Part shown: piece after piece, positions 46,991 through 55,714 of the stretch | How positions within the stretch are numbered: the stretch's first letter is position 1 | Layout: every line of letters starts with the position of its first letter | Assembly: GCF_004360145.1 (NCBI RefSeq) | Contig: NZ_SAIT01000019.1 | Coordinates: 1-64,000, forward strand | Length of the DNA: 64,000 nt | Source: Aliiroseovarius marinus | Lineage (GTDB): Bacteria; Pseudomonadota; Alphaproteobacteria; Rhodobacterales; Rhodobacteraceae | Reading direction: 5' to 3' | Position numbers and translations under genes: made by a program | Notes under the pieces: model-generated | Database searches by the model: none | Told to the model about the DNA's origin: nothing | Seen by the model: the letters and a program-made list of their open reading frames with translations, nothing else

Positions 46991-48652
46991 TTATCCCCGC
47001 AGCTCGCGCCGCATGATCTTGCCTGTGGCGGTCATGGGCAGCTGATCTACGAAGTCGACGCTTCTCGGCGCCACATGCGGGCTGATCCGATCACGGACCA
47101 GTTGGATCAGCGCCTTTTCCATCCCGTCAGACGCACAGCCGTCGCGCAGAACCACCACAGCCTTCACCGCCTCGGTCCTCAGCGGGTCCGGCACACCGAT
47201 TACCGCCGCCATCGTGACAGCCGGATGGGTCATCAGGCAGTTCTCGATCTCGCTAGGACCGATACGATACCCGGCCGAAGTGATCACGTCGTCATCGCGG
47301 CTGGCAAAGGTGAAATAGCCCGCCGTGTCGCGGGTCGCCAAATCCCCGGTACGCAGCCATTTGACCCCGTCCACATCATGGAACTTGTCTCGGGTTTTCT
47401 CTGGCAGGTTCCAATAGCGCAGAAACATCACGGGATCGGGGGCCTTCACGCAGATTTCGCCCATCTCACCGGGTTCAACAGGCCCTCCATCCTCGCCCAG
47501 CAACGTCACCTCGTGCCCCGGAATAGCCTGCCCCATGCTGCCCGGCTTGACCTCCATCGCACCGGCAACTGAGGACAGGACCAGATTGCATTCGGTCTGG
47601 CCGTAAAACTCATTGATCTTCACGCCCAGCGCTTGATCCGCCCAGTCGAGCAGCCCCGCCCCGAGGCTTTCTCCGCCGGACCCGATCGAGCGGATGTGCA
47701 CGCCGTCGGGTGTCGCGTCGGACTGCCGCAGCAGCTTCAGCGCAGTCGGAGGCATGAACAGGTTGCGCAGCTTGTGATCGGCCATCAGGCGATAGGCCAT
47801 GTCGGCCTCGAATTTGCGCATGCGGTGGCTGACGATGGGCACGCCGAAATAGAGAAACGGCAGCGCCAAATCCATCAGACCGCCAATCCACGCCCAGTCG
47901 GCGGGGGTCCAGCCTTTGTCGCCCGCCTGTGGGAAGTCCTCGTTGAAGGTCTCGACACAGGGCAGATGGCCCAACAGGAACCGATGGGCATGTAGCACCC
48001 CTTTCGGTGGGCCCGTGGTGCCGGAGGTATAGATCATCACCGCTGGATCTTCCGCCAGCGTATCGACCGGATCGGTCAGCGGATCGGCAGCGTTCAGCGC
48101 CTGCCATATATCCTCGGCCCCGTCGCAGGGCTTCACGGTGAACACCGCATGAAGCGTCGGCAGATCCGCGCGGATCTCGGCCAGTTTGGCCATATTGTCG
48201 GGGTCCGTAACCACCAGCTTGGCACCGCTGTCAGACAGACGATACGCCAAGGCGTCCGCACCAAAGAGCGTGAACATCGGCAATACCACCGCGCCCAGCT
48301 TGTAGGCCGCAAAATGGGTGATCAGAACCTCGGGCCCCTGCCCCAGCAACACGGCAATCCGGTCGCCTTTCTCAAGCCCCGCCGCGCGCAGAACCGTCGC
48401 AAACCGGTCCGAGGCCTCTTTCAAGCGGCCGAAACTCCAATCCTCGGCACTGCCGTCTTGGCGCACATGGGTCAGCGCGATCCGGTCGGGATCTAACGCC
48501 GCCCAACTGTCGCAGCAGCGCTCGCCAATGTTGAACTGTTCGGGAATATCCCATGAAAACCCGTCCTGCATGTCCCGCCATGGTCCCCAAGGCGAAACAA
48601 GCTTGCGGGCGCGGCCATGGGCCAGCCACGCCGCGTCTGTCACGGACGTCAC
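46991..48652 (-). CDS. AMP-forming acyl-CoA synthetase
   Basis: A 553-residue adenylate-forming ligase of the medium-chain (ACSM/MACS) type. It has YTSGTTGPPKGVLHAH (A3, about residues 209-224), NEFYGQTECN (A5), LRTGDLATRDTAGYFTFASRDDD (A8), and the C-terminal ATGKIMRREL holding the catalytic Lys. The start is a GTG (complement of 48650-48652) that overlaps the upstream lipoprotein stop. It activates a carboxylic acid with ATP and CoA; the chain length is not readable from sequence. Confidence 0.92.
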   Translation of the reverse strand: MTSVTDAAWLAHGRARKLVSPWGPWRDMQDGFSWDIPEQFNIGERCCDSWAALDPDRIALTHVRQDGSAEDWSFGRLKEASDRFATVLRAAGLEKGDRIAVLLGQGPEVLITHFAAYKLGAVVLPMFTLFGADALAYRLSDSGAKLVVTDPDNMAKLAEIRADLPTLHAVFTVKPCDGAEDIWQALNAADPLTDPVDTLAEDPAVMIYTSGTTGPPKGVLHAHRFLLGHLPCVETFNEDFPQAGDKGWTPADWAWIGGLMDLALPFLYFGVPIVSHRMRKFEADMAYRLMADHKLRNLFMPPTALKLLRQSDATPDGVHIRSIGSGGESLGAGLLDWADQALGVKINEFYGQTECNLVLSSVAGAMEVKPGSMGQAIPGHEVTLLGEDGGPVEPGEMGEICVKAPDPVMFLRYWNLPEKTRDKFHDVDGVKWLRTGDLATRDTAGYFTFASRDDDVITSAGYRIGPSEIENCLMTHPAVTMAAVIGVPDPLRTEAVKAVVVLRDGCASDGMEKALIQLVRDRISPHVAPRSVDFVDQLPMTATGKIMRRELRG

Positions 48653-49113
48653 GACCCGAAGACCACCAACTCATGTAGACCGGACAAGTCCAAGTCCAAC
48701 AACTGCAGCGCCGAAATTGAAATCCGGCTACCGCCAGTGGTGGTTGGCTTCAGCGTCACCTTCACTGTGCGTCCGGTCGCCTTGGATTGCACGCGGCCCT
48801 CGGTCTCGGTGGTGACAAGCGGGGTTTCCACCCAGAAGCCCGGAATGGTCGGGTCACCCAGATTGGCAACCGTCGTCCCCAGAGCACCCGCGGGTGTCGG
48901 GGTCGATGACAGCGCCGCCATCTTGTCGTCGTCGCTGGCGGTGTCGAACTCATCCGCCGTTGTTGCATCCGCAGGCGGCGCATCCGGGTTCACGATCGGC
49001 CCCGCTGGCGCCTGACGCAGATGGGGCGGCGACGGCCAAAGGGTGTTCACGTCCACACCGGCACAACCCGTGACGGCCAGACAGGTGGCGGTAAGAAGAA
49101 TAACCTGTTTCAT
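48649..49113 (-). CDS. Hypothetical lipoprotein
   Basis: A 154-residue protein with a lipobox: MKQVILLTATCLAVTGCAG, Cys17 after a hydrophobic core. The mature N-terminus is Pro/Ala/Asp-rich and disordered-looking (about residues 25-75). A compact, Thr-rich C-terminal domain follows with TGRTVKVTLKPTTTGG and a final hydrophobic strand. No family was recognised. Its last bases overlap the GTG of the acyl-CoA synthetase, so they form an operon, but no functional link is evident. It is divergent from moaA with 94 bp between starts. Confidence 0.75.
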   Translation of the reverse strand: MKQVILLTATCLAVTGCAGVDVNTLWPSPPHLRQAPAGPIVNPDAPPADATTADEFDTASDDDKMAALSSTPTPAGALGTTVANLGDPTIPGFWVETPLVTTETEGRVQSKATGRTVKVTLKPTTTGGSRISISALQLLDLDLSGLHELVVFGS

Positions 49114-49207
49114 ACAGGCAAACTGGCGCAATTCGCAGACGCATTCAACGCTTGAAATGACATAGCCGTGACTTGCGCACAGCTTTGCCCACGCTTAGGT
49201 TCATCGC

Positions 49208-50215
49208 ATGGAAATGTCCAAGCTTGTCGACCCGTTTCACCGCCCGGTGACCTATCTGCGCCTGTCTGTTACTGACCGGTGCGACTTCCGTTGCACCTAT
49301 TGCATGTCTGAAAACATGACCTTCCTGCCCAAGAAGGATCTTCTGACGCTCGAGGAATTGGATCGCCTGTGCACGGCCTTCATCGGGCTGGGCGTGCGCA
49401 AGCTGCGCATAACCGGCGGCGAGCCTCTGGTCCGTAAAGGCATCATGGGCTTTTTCGACGCGATGGGGCGGCATCTGGACAGCGGCGCGCTGGACGAGCT
49501 GACGCTGACCACCAATGGCTCGCAACTGCATCGCTTTGCCGATGATCTGTTCAAGGCAGGCGTGCGGCGGGTGAACATCTCGCTCGACACACTAGACGAG
49601 GACAAGTTTGCCGAAATCACGCGATGGGGCCGTTTGCAAAATGTAATCCGCGGCATCGACGCCGCCCAGAACGCCGGGCTGCGGGTCAAAATCAACGCCG
49701 TCGCGCTGAAGGGCTTCAACGATGACGAGGTCTTCGCCCTTGCCGACTGGTGCGCTGGCCGCGACATGGATCTGACCTTTATCGAGGTCATGCCGATGGG
49801 CGATATGGGCGAGGAAAACCGGCTGGATCAATACTGGCCCCTGACCGATCTGCGCGCGCATCTGGAAAGCAAGCTGACCCTGACCGATCTGGATCACAAT
49901 ACCGGCGGTCCCGCACGCTATGTGCGGGTCGAGGAAACCGGGCAGAAAATTGGCTTCATCACGCCGATGACCCATAATTTCTGCGAAAGCTGCAACCGTG
50001 TCCGGATGAGCTGCACCGGACAGTTTTACACCTGCCTCGGCCATGACGGCATGTCAGACCTGCGTGAGCCCTTGCGCGCATCTGAAAGCGACGCGGTGCT
50101 GATCGACGCCATCCACGCTGCGATCGGGCGCAAACCCAAGGGGCATGATTTCGACTATAGCCGTCAGGAAATCCGCGGCCAGACCATCCGGCACATGAAC
50201 CACACGGGCGGCTGA
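49208..50215 (+). CDS. moaA: GTP 3',8-cyclase (molybdenum cofactor synthesis)
   Basis: A 335-residue radical SAM enzyme, first step of molybdopterin synthesis. The SAM cluster is CDFRCTYCM (CxxxCxxC, about residues 24-32). The second, substrate-binding cluster is [11 protein letters not shown] plus a later Cys (CLG), and the C-terminal GlyGly needed for activity is present (HMNHTGG). Other moa genes are not nearby. The alternative ATG two codons later (49214) makes no difference to the motifs. It ends in front of the second modular repeat. Confidence 0.96.
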   Translation: MEMSKLVDPFHRPVTYLRLSVTDRCDFRCTYCMSENMTFLPKKDLLTLEELDRLCTAFIGLGVRKLRITGGEPLVRKGIMGFFDAMGRHLDSGALDELTLTTNGSQLHRFADDLFKAGVRRVNISLDTLDEDKFAEITRWGRLQNVIRGIDAAQNAGLRVKINAVALKGFNDDEVFALADWCAGRDMDLTFIEVMPMGDMGEENRLDQYWPLTDLRAHLESKLTLTDLDHNTGGPARYVRVEETGQKIGFITPMTHNFCESCNRVRMSCTGQFYTCLGHDGMSDLREPLRASESDAVLIDAIHAAIGRKPKGHDFDYSRQEIRGQTIRHMNHTGG

Positions 50216-50225
50216 CTCCGGCCCG

Positions 50226-50286
50226 CTTTTTTCTTTTTTCAAGTATTCTGGGGTGAGGCCCAATCGGGCCGAGGGGCAACGCCCCT
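50226..50286. repeat. Modular two-stem intergenic repeat, copy B
   Basis: A T-rich start (CTTTTTTCTTTTTT), AAGTATTCTGGGGTGAG, a first stem GGCCC (50257-50261) / GGGCC (50266-50270), then a second stem AGGGGC (50272-50277) / GCCCCT (50281-50286) with a 3-nt loop. It has the same order and spacing as 46919-46989, although the first stem sequence differs completely. It lies between convergent moaA and the M20 gene. Confidence 0.7.
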
Positions 50287-50300
50287 CCCCCAATCTCACC

Positions 50301-51464
50301 TCAGCCAATCGGCATCCGACTTTCCGCCATTTCTGCCCACCACGAACAGCCCTGCGGGATGGCTTCGTCATTGAAGTTGTATTCCGGGTGATGGACCATG
50401 GCGGTGTCCCCGTTCCCCATCAGAATGTAGGCGCCGGGACGCTCTTCCAGCATGAAGGCGAAATCTTCGCCGCCCATCACGTAGGGCGCTTCGCTGCACT
50501 CTCCCGAGACTTTGCGCGCAGCCTCGGCAGCAAACTCTGTCTCGTCGCCGTGGTTCACCATCACCGGATAGTTCCGCTCGTAGCGCACCTTGGCCTCGCC
50601 GCCAAAGGTCGCCGCGATCCCATTGCAGATCTCAGTGATGCGGGTTTCGGCCAGATCGCGGATCTCAGGCGACAGGGTGCGCACCGTGCCTTTCAGTTGC
50701 ACGGATTGCGGGATTACGTTGAACGTGGTCGAGGACGTCTCGACCGAGGTGATCGAGACCACCACCTGCAACGTCGGATCCGCATTGCGCGAGGCAATGG
50801 TCTGAAGCGCGGTCACTGCCTGCGCGGCCATTACCACGGGGTCGATTGTGTCATGAGGTTTCGCCGCATGCCCGCCACGCCCGATGAACTGGATGTCCAG
50901 AAGATCGGCCGCCGCAAAGAACGGGCCGGGGCGGATGGCAAATGCCCCCAATGGCTGGCCCGGCCAGTTGTGCATGCCATACACCTCTTGCACGCCGAAC
51001 CGATCCATCAGCCCGTCTTCACACATCACACGGCCACCGCCCCCACCTTCCTCGGCGGGCTGGAAGATCACGACACAGGTGCCATCGAAATTCCGGGTCT
51101 CGGCCAGATACTGCGCGGCGCCCAACAGCATCGCGGTGTGCCCATCATGGCCACAGGCATGCATCTTTCCGGGCATCTTGGATGCATAGTCCAACCCGGT
51201 TTCTTCATGGATTGGCAGCGCATCCATATCGGCCCGCAGACCGACCACCTTGCCCGACCCGGTCTTGCGCCCGCGGATCACGCCAACGACGCCCGTGCGT
51301 CCGATCCCTTCAACCACCTCGTCGCAGCCAAACGCGCGCAGCTTCTCGGCCACAATGCCGGACGTGCGGTGGGTATCGAACAGCAGCTCGGGATGTTCGT
51401 GGAAATCCTGACGCCACGCGGTGATGTCCTTGTGAAGCTCGGCAAAACGGTTTCGGATCGGCAA
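50301..51464 (-). CDS. M20-family amidohydrolase (hippurate-hydrolase-like)
   Basis: A 387-residue di-metal amidohydrolase. Metal-binding motifs are MHACGHDGHTAMLLG (about residues 100-114) and FQPAEEGGGG with the catalytic Glu (about 133-142), and a His near the C-terminus in MGGEDFAFMLE. The start codon is TTG (complement of 51462-51464), since no in-frame ATG exists upstream and AAGGA lies 6 bp before it; MPIRNRFAELHKDI is a typical N-terminus of this family. Likely substrates are N-acyl amino acids; the exact one is unknown. Confidence 0.9.
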   Translation of the reverse strand: MPIRNRFAELHKDITAWRQDFHEHPELLFDTHRTSGIVAEKLRAFGCDEVVEGIGRTGVVGVIRGRKTGSGKVVGLRADMDALPIHEETGLDYASKMPGKMHACGHDGHTAMLLGAAQYLAETRNFDGTCVVIFQPAEEGGGGGRVMCEDGLMDRFGVQEVYGMHNWPGQPLGAFAIRPGPFFAAADLLDIQFIGRGGHAAKPHDTIDPVVMAAQAVTALQTIASRNADPTLQVVVSITSVETSSTTFNVIPQSVQLKGTVRTLSPEIRDLAETRITEICNGIAATFGGEAKVRYERNYPVMVNHGDETEFAAEAARKVSGECSEAPYVMGGEDFAFMLEERPGAYILMGNGDTAMVHHPEYNFNDEAIPQGCSWWAEMAESRMPIG

Positions 51465-51839
51465 AGGATCATCCTTTTCGTTAGGGTTGGTCGCGGCTGA
51501 TGCGCCTTGCAGACGACAATGCCCAGAAACCCACGGCGGCTCAAGACACGTCTCTGCGATACCCCCGCGAATAGCGCCGCTGAATGGTCGAACTTGTGGC
51601 CCGCTACACCTTTGAATTCTACCAAAATTAGAAATGCAACAGCAGGGGGAATTCCCGCAAACCCACGAACACCCCCTTGCAACCGCCCAGCATTAAGGTG
51701 TCATATTGCCCTCAAGTTTGGCAGCGCGCGACACGGGTGTTTGAGTTTGTTTTCTGCCACAAACAATCGAACTTGCACTGCTATCTCTCTGTGTACAGCA
51801 GGGATGGCTTGCGGAATGACCTAGGGAAGCGACGAAGAA
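51465..51839. other. Intergenic region, 375 bp, no gene recognised
   Basis: Between the minus-strand amidohydrolase and the plus-strand ABC binding protein. It presumably holds both promoters, but I found no -35/-10 pair good enough to report. No inverted repeat, tRNA or riboswitch pattern was seen. Confidence 0.5.
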
Positions 51840-53549
51840 ATGCCTCCTGTTTTCAAACATATACCCCTTGCAGCACTCAGTGTTTCAGCCTTTACCACCG
51901 CCGCCTACGCCGAGCGCGGCGCGCAGGGGGATCTGAACCTGATCTATTGGCAGGCGCCGACGCTATTGAACCCCTACCTTGCCTCTGGCCCCAAGGATTC
52001 CGAGCCCGCGTCGCTGGTACTGGAACCTCTCGCCCGCCATGACGAAACCGGAAAAATGGTCCCATGGCTGGCTCAGGCGATTCCAACCTTGGATAATGGT
52101 GGCATTGCTGCGGATTTGCAGTCGATTACGTGGGTTCTAAAGCCCGGGATCATGTGGTCAGATGGCAGTGAATTCACTGCCGATGACGTGGTCTTTACTG
52201 CGAATTACTGTATGGATGCCGAGAGCGGTTGCCAGATGACCGCCAAGTTCACAGACGTCGAAAAGGTCGAGGCTCTGGATCCCCATACGGTGAAAATCAG
52301 CTTCTCAAAGCCCAAACCCTATCCCTATGCGCCCTTCGTGGGCCTTGAGATTCCTGTTCTGCAGGCTGCCCAGTTTGCGGATTGTATGGGGCCAAATGCG
52401 CTGAACTGTTCGGCCCAGAACCTCGCTCCGATTGGCACTGGCCCCTATCAGATCACCGATTTCAAGCCGGGCGATGTCGTGACCTATGACATCAACCCCC
52501 ACTACCGCGACGGGGACAAGCCGGGCTTTGCCAAAGTGACCATCAAAGGCGGCGGCGATGCCTCGGGCGCGGCCCGCGCTGTGCTGGAAACTGGCGAGTT
52601 TGACTATGCGTGGAACCTGCAACTGGACCCGCAAGTGCTGGCCCAAATGAAATCTGCGGGCAAAGGTCAAGTCGTGTCCTCGTTCGGGACCGCTGTGGAA
52701 CGCCTGCAGGTCAACCTGACCAATTCGGCAGCCGATCTGGGCGACGCACGCTCGACCCGTGACGGCGGCGCGCACCCCTTCCTCGCCGATCCGCGCGTGA
52801 CGAAAGCCCTGTCGCTGGCAATCGACCGCAGCACCTTGATCGACATCGCCTACGGTGACGCCGGCCGCCCCACCTGTGATGTGCTTGCCGCCCCAGCCAT
52901 CTATGCCTCGGGCGCAAATGATGCCTGCCTGACACAAGACCTGAACGCCGCCCGCGCCCTGCTGGACGAGGCAGGCTGGACCGACACGGACGGTGACGGA
53001 ATCCGCGATAAGGATGGTGTCTCGATGACCATGCTGTATCAGACCTCGGTCAACCCGGTACGCCAGACCACGCAGGATCTACTGAAAGCTTGGTGGGCCG
53101 AAATCGGCGTCGCGGCCGAGCTGCGCGCCATTGCGCCTTCCGTCTTTTTTGGTGGCGACCAGTCCAGCCCGGACACCTATCAGAAGTTCTATGCCGATTT
53201 GGAAATGTTCACCAATTTCTTCCCCGGCAACGACCCTGAACCCTATCTGAACAACTGGGCCTGCACCGCGATCCCGACGCCCGAAAACGGCTGGTCCGGC
53301 ATGAACGTCCCGCGGTATTGTGACCCGGACTATGACGCCATGCTGGCCAAGCTAGGCAATACGGTGGACATCGAAGAACGGATCGCGATCTCGAAACAGC
53401 TGAACGACATGCTGATGCAGGCGGGCGCGCTGATCCCGCTGGTGCACCGAGGCGAGGTTTCGGCCCATGCCAATTCGCTTGAAGGCGTGCGGATGAATGT
53501 CTGGGACAGCGAACTTTGGAACATCGCGGACTGGACCCGCGCCAAGTAA
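51840..53549 (+). CDS. Peptide/solute ABC transporter substrate-binding protein
   Basis: A 569-residue periplasmic protein of the SBP_bac_5 family. Sec signal peptide at residues 1-24, cleavage after AYA. The family pattern LVLEPLARHDETGKMVPWLAQ and WVLKPGIMWSDGSEFTADDVVFT (about residues 50-120) is clear, and domain 2 has the usual LSLAIDRSTLIDIAYG. It binds oligopeptides, dipeptides or similar solutes; the ligand is not readable. Two permease genes follow at 66 bp; no ATPase gene is present. Confidence 0.92.
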   Translation: MPPVFKHIPLAALSVSAFTTAAYAERGAQGDLNLIYWQAPTLLNPYLASGPKDSEPASLVLEPLARHDETGKMVPWLAQAIPTLDNGGIAADLQSITWVLKPGIMWSDGSEFTADDVVFTANYCMDAESGCQMTAKFTDVEKVEALDPHTVKISFSKPKPYPYAPFVGLEIPVLQAAQFADCMGPNALNCSAQNLAPIGTGPYQITDFKPGDVVTYDINPHYRDGDKPGFAKVTIKGGGDASGAARAVLETGEFDYAWNLQLDPQVLAQMKSAGKGQVVSSFGTAVERLQVNLTNSAADLGDARSTRDGGAHPFLADPRVTKALSLAIDRSTLIDIAYGDAGRPTCDVLAAPAIYASGANDACLTQDLNAARALLDEAGWTDTDGDGIRDKDGVSMTMLYQTSVNPVRQTTQDLLKAWWAEIGVAAELRAIAPSVFFGGDQSSPDTYQKFYADLEMFTNFFPGNDPEPYLNNWACTAIPTPENGWSGMNVPRYCDPDYDAMLAKLGNTVDIEERIAISKQLNDMLMQAGALIPLVHRGEVSAHANSLEGVRMNVWDSELWNIADWTRAK

Positions 53550-53564
53550 GACCGCTAGACTGGC

Positions 53565-53589
53565 GGCGCGGCTGGTGTCAGGCCGCGCC
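53565..53589. repeat. Stem-loop between binding protein and first permease
   Basis: GGCGCGGC (53565-53572) and GCCGCGCC (53582-53589) form a perfect 8-bp stem with a 9-nt loop, 15 bp after the binding-protein stop. Such intercistronic hairpins often protect the upstream mRNA, giving more binding protein than permease. Confidence 0.65.
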
Positions 53590-53615
53590 CCGGAACCAAA
53601 GGCCGTCGACCGCCC

Positions 53616-54626
53616 ATGTTAACCTATTGTTTGCGCAGGCTTGCTTTCTCGGTTCCCGTGCTGATCTTCATCAGCTTCGCCATCTTCCTTCTGATGGATA
53701 TGGCCCCGAACGACCCCACCGCCAACCTGCCCATGTCGATCCCATCTGAGACCCGCGCACAACTGCGCGAGGCATTGGGCATAGGGGATCCGCTGGTGAC
53801 CCGCTATCTTCTGTGGTGCAAACAGTTTTTCATCCATGAACCGCTGAATTGGCTGAGCGACTTGACCGGCCTTAGCTTCGGAGACCCCGACCGCCTGCGC
53901 GTCCTCAGCTGGGCCTCGCGCGCGCCGGTGGTCGAGCTGATTGCGGACCGCCTTCCCCAGACCCTTTGGGTCGTGAGCCTGTCCTATGTCATCGGCATCC
54001 TGATCGCCCTACCCGTTGGCATCTATTCGGCCTACCGGCAACACGGCTGGTTCGACCATCTGGGCAGCTTCATCTCGATGATCGGTTATTCCGTGCCATC
54101 CTTCTTTCTGGGCGTCGTGATGATCGTGATCTTCGCGGTGAAACTGAATTGGTTCCCGTCGGTCTATGACACGACGTTGACCGTCACGGGCTGGGACAGC
54201 CTATTGGCCCAACTACGCCAGATGGTCATGCCGGTTACGATCCTTGCGCTCTATAACGCCGCACAAATCAGCCGCTACATGCGCGCGTCTATGTTGGAGA
54301 ACCTGCACCACGATTACGTCCGCACCGCCCGTGCGAAAGGCGCGTCCGAGCGCCGCGTGGTTCTGGCCCATGTGGCCCGCAACTCGCTTCTGCCCGTGGT
54401 GACCGTGATCGCCTTGGGCATCCCGCAGGTACTGGCCGGCGCCATCATCACTGAGCAGATTTTCAAGATCAACGGGATCGGCGCGCTTCTGATTTCATCG
54501 ATCCAAAGCGGCGATCTGCCCGTCGTGCAGACGCTGACCTTCTTGTTCGCGGTGCTGATCGTGTTGTTCAACCTTCTGGCCGACATCGCCTATGGCCTGT
54601 TGGATCCGAGGATCAGCTATGACTGA
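53616..54626 (+). CDS. ABC transporter permease (DppB-like)
   Basis: A 336-residue inner-membrane permease with six helices. The N-terminal DppB segment (LTYCLRRLAFSVPVLIFISFAIFLLMD) and the EAA loop, around ARAKGASERRVVLAHVARNSLLPVV (about residues 233-257), are typical of peptide-type importers. It overlaps the second permease by 8 bp. An AAAGG site lies rather far upstream (13 bp). Confidence 0.92.
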   Translation: MLTYCLRRLAFSVPVLIFISFAIFLLMDMAPNDPTANLPMSIPSETRAQLREALGIGDPLVTRYLLWCKQFFIHEPLNWLSDLTGLSFGDPDRLRVLSWASRAPVVELIADRLPQTLWVVSLSYVIGILIALPVGIYSAYRQHGWFDHLGSFISMIGYSVPSFFLGVVMIVIFAVKLNWFPSVYDTTLTVTGWDSLLAQLRQMVMPVTILALYNAAQISRYMRASMLENLHHDYVRTARAKGASERRVVLAHVARNSLLPVVTVIALGIPQVLAGAIITEQIFKINGIGALLISSIQSGDLPVVQTLTFLFAVLIVLFNLLADIAYGLLDPRISYD

Positions 54627-55518
54627 CTTGTCCACCTTGAACGCCCCACCCAACGGGTTCTGGCGGCGGTTTCAGCGGCATAAGGGCGCTATGATCGGCG
54701 GCGGTGTGCTGGCACTGATCCTTCTTGCCGTCCTGATCGGCCCAATCCTGTGGCCGCACGCAGCGGGACAGATCAACGTCACAGCCCGTAACCTTGGTCC
54801 CAGCCTGTCGCACCCGATGGGTACCGACCATCTTGGGCGCGATCTGTTCGCCGCCGTCCTGCAAGGTGGCCGTGTGACGATCTTGGTGGGTGTGGTCGCG
54901 ATGGGCTTGTCAATTCTGATCGGCGCAGCAGTCGGCATTCTGGCGGGCATGGTCCGCTGGCTGGACGCCCCCTTGATGCGCCTCACCGACCTGTTTCTGG
55001 CCCTGCCCGTCCTGCCCCTGCTTCTGGTCACGATCATGCTGTGGCGCGACAGTCTGCGCAGCCTCTTCGGGGCCGAGGCCGGGATCTTCCTTCTGATCGT
55101 TACAATGATCGGCCTGACCAGCTGGATGCAAACAGCACGGATCCTGCGCGCCGAAGTTTTGGCCTTGAAAAAGCGCGAGTTCGTTACCGCCGCCACCGCT
55201 CTTGGTCTGCGGCCATGGGGGCTGATCCGGCGTCATATCCTGCCCAACGTGATGGGAGTGATCATCGTCTCGGCCACGCTGGGACTGGCGAACGCGATCA
55301 TCATCGAAAGCGCGCTCAGCTTCCTTGGCCTCGGCTTCCCGCCAGATCACCCAACCTGGGGACGGCTGCTGTTTGACGGGACCGAGTATCTGACGCTGAC
55401 CCCCGCCCGCGCGATCTGGCCGGGGTTGATGATCACGCTGACCGTTCTGTGCGCCAATTACCTTGGCGACGGGCTGCGGGATGCGCTGGACCCGCGTGGC
55501 GGTTTGGGGCGCAAATAA
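54619..55518 (+). CDS. ABC transporter permease (DppC-like)
   Basis: A 299-residue partner permease. It has the DppC N-terminal domain (FWRRFQRHKGAMIGGGVLALILLAVLIGP), the HPMGTDHLGRDLFAAVLQG signature (about residues 65-84), and an EAA loop (KKREFVTAATALGLRPWGLIRRHILPNVMG). The ATG at 54619 overlaps the DppB-like gene. The next gene downstream is unrelated, so the ATPase subunits must be encoded elsewhere or supplied by another transporter. Confidence 0.92.
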   Translation: MTDLSTLNAPPNGFWRRFQRHKGAMIGGGVLALILLAVLIGPILWPHAAGQINVTARNLGPSLSHPMGTDHLGRDLFAAVLQGGRVTILVGVVAMGLSILIGAAVGILAGMVRWLDAPLMRLTDLFLALPVLPLLLVTIMLWRDSLRSLFGAEAGIFLLIVTMIGLTSWMQTARILRAEVLALKKREFVTAATALGLRPWGLIRRHILPNVMGVIIVSATLGLANAIIIESALSFLGLGFPPDHPTWGRLLFDGTEYLTLTPARAIWPGLMITLTVLCANYLGDGLRDALDPRGGLGRK

Positions 55519-55714
55519 GGACAAGGGTCAGCGCCGCGCGCGCCGCTTTAGACCGCCAATCCGAACACATCGCGCCTAGAGGTCCATTATTCCAAGACAG
55601 CCCCGTAGTCAGAACTTTTTCCCACACCACTCACACGAAGCGCCCATTATAAGGGTTGCGAAACACCACTTCCCGCGCCAAATGGAACATATTCCCAAAT
55701 TCGGAGACGTGAAG

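Noticed and set aside
49114-49207. Molybdenum-cofactor riboswitch before moaA
   Set aside because: The 93-bp gap is shared with a divergent gene and shows no paired-arm pattern of the right size.
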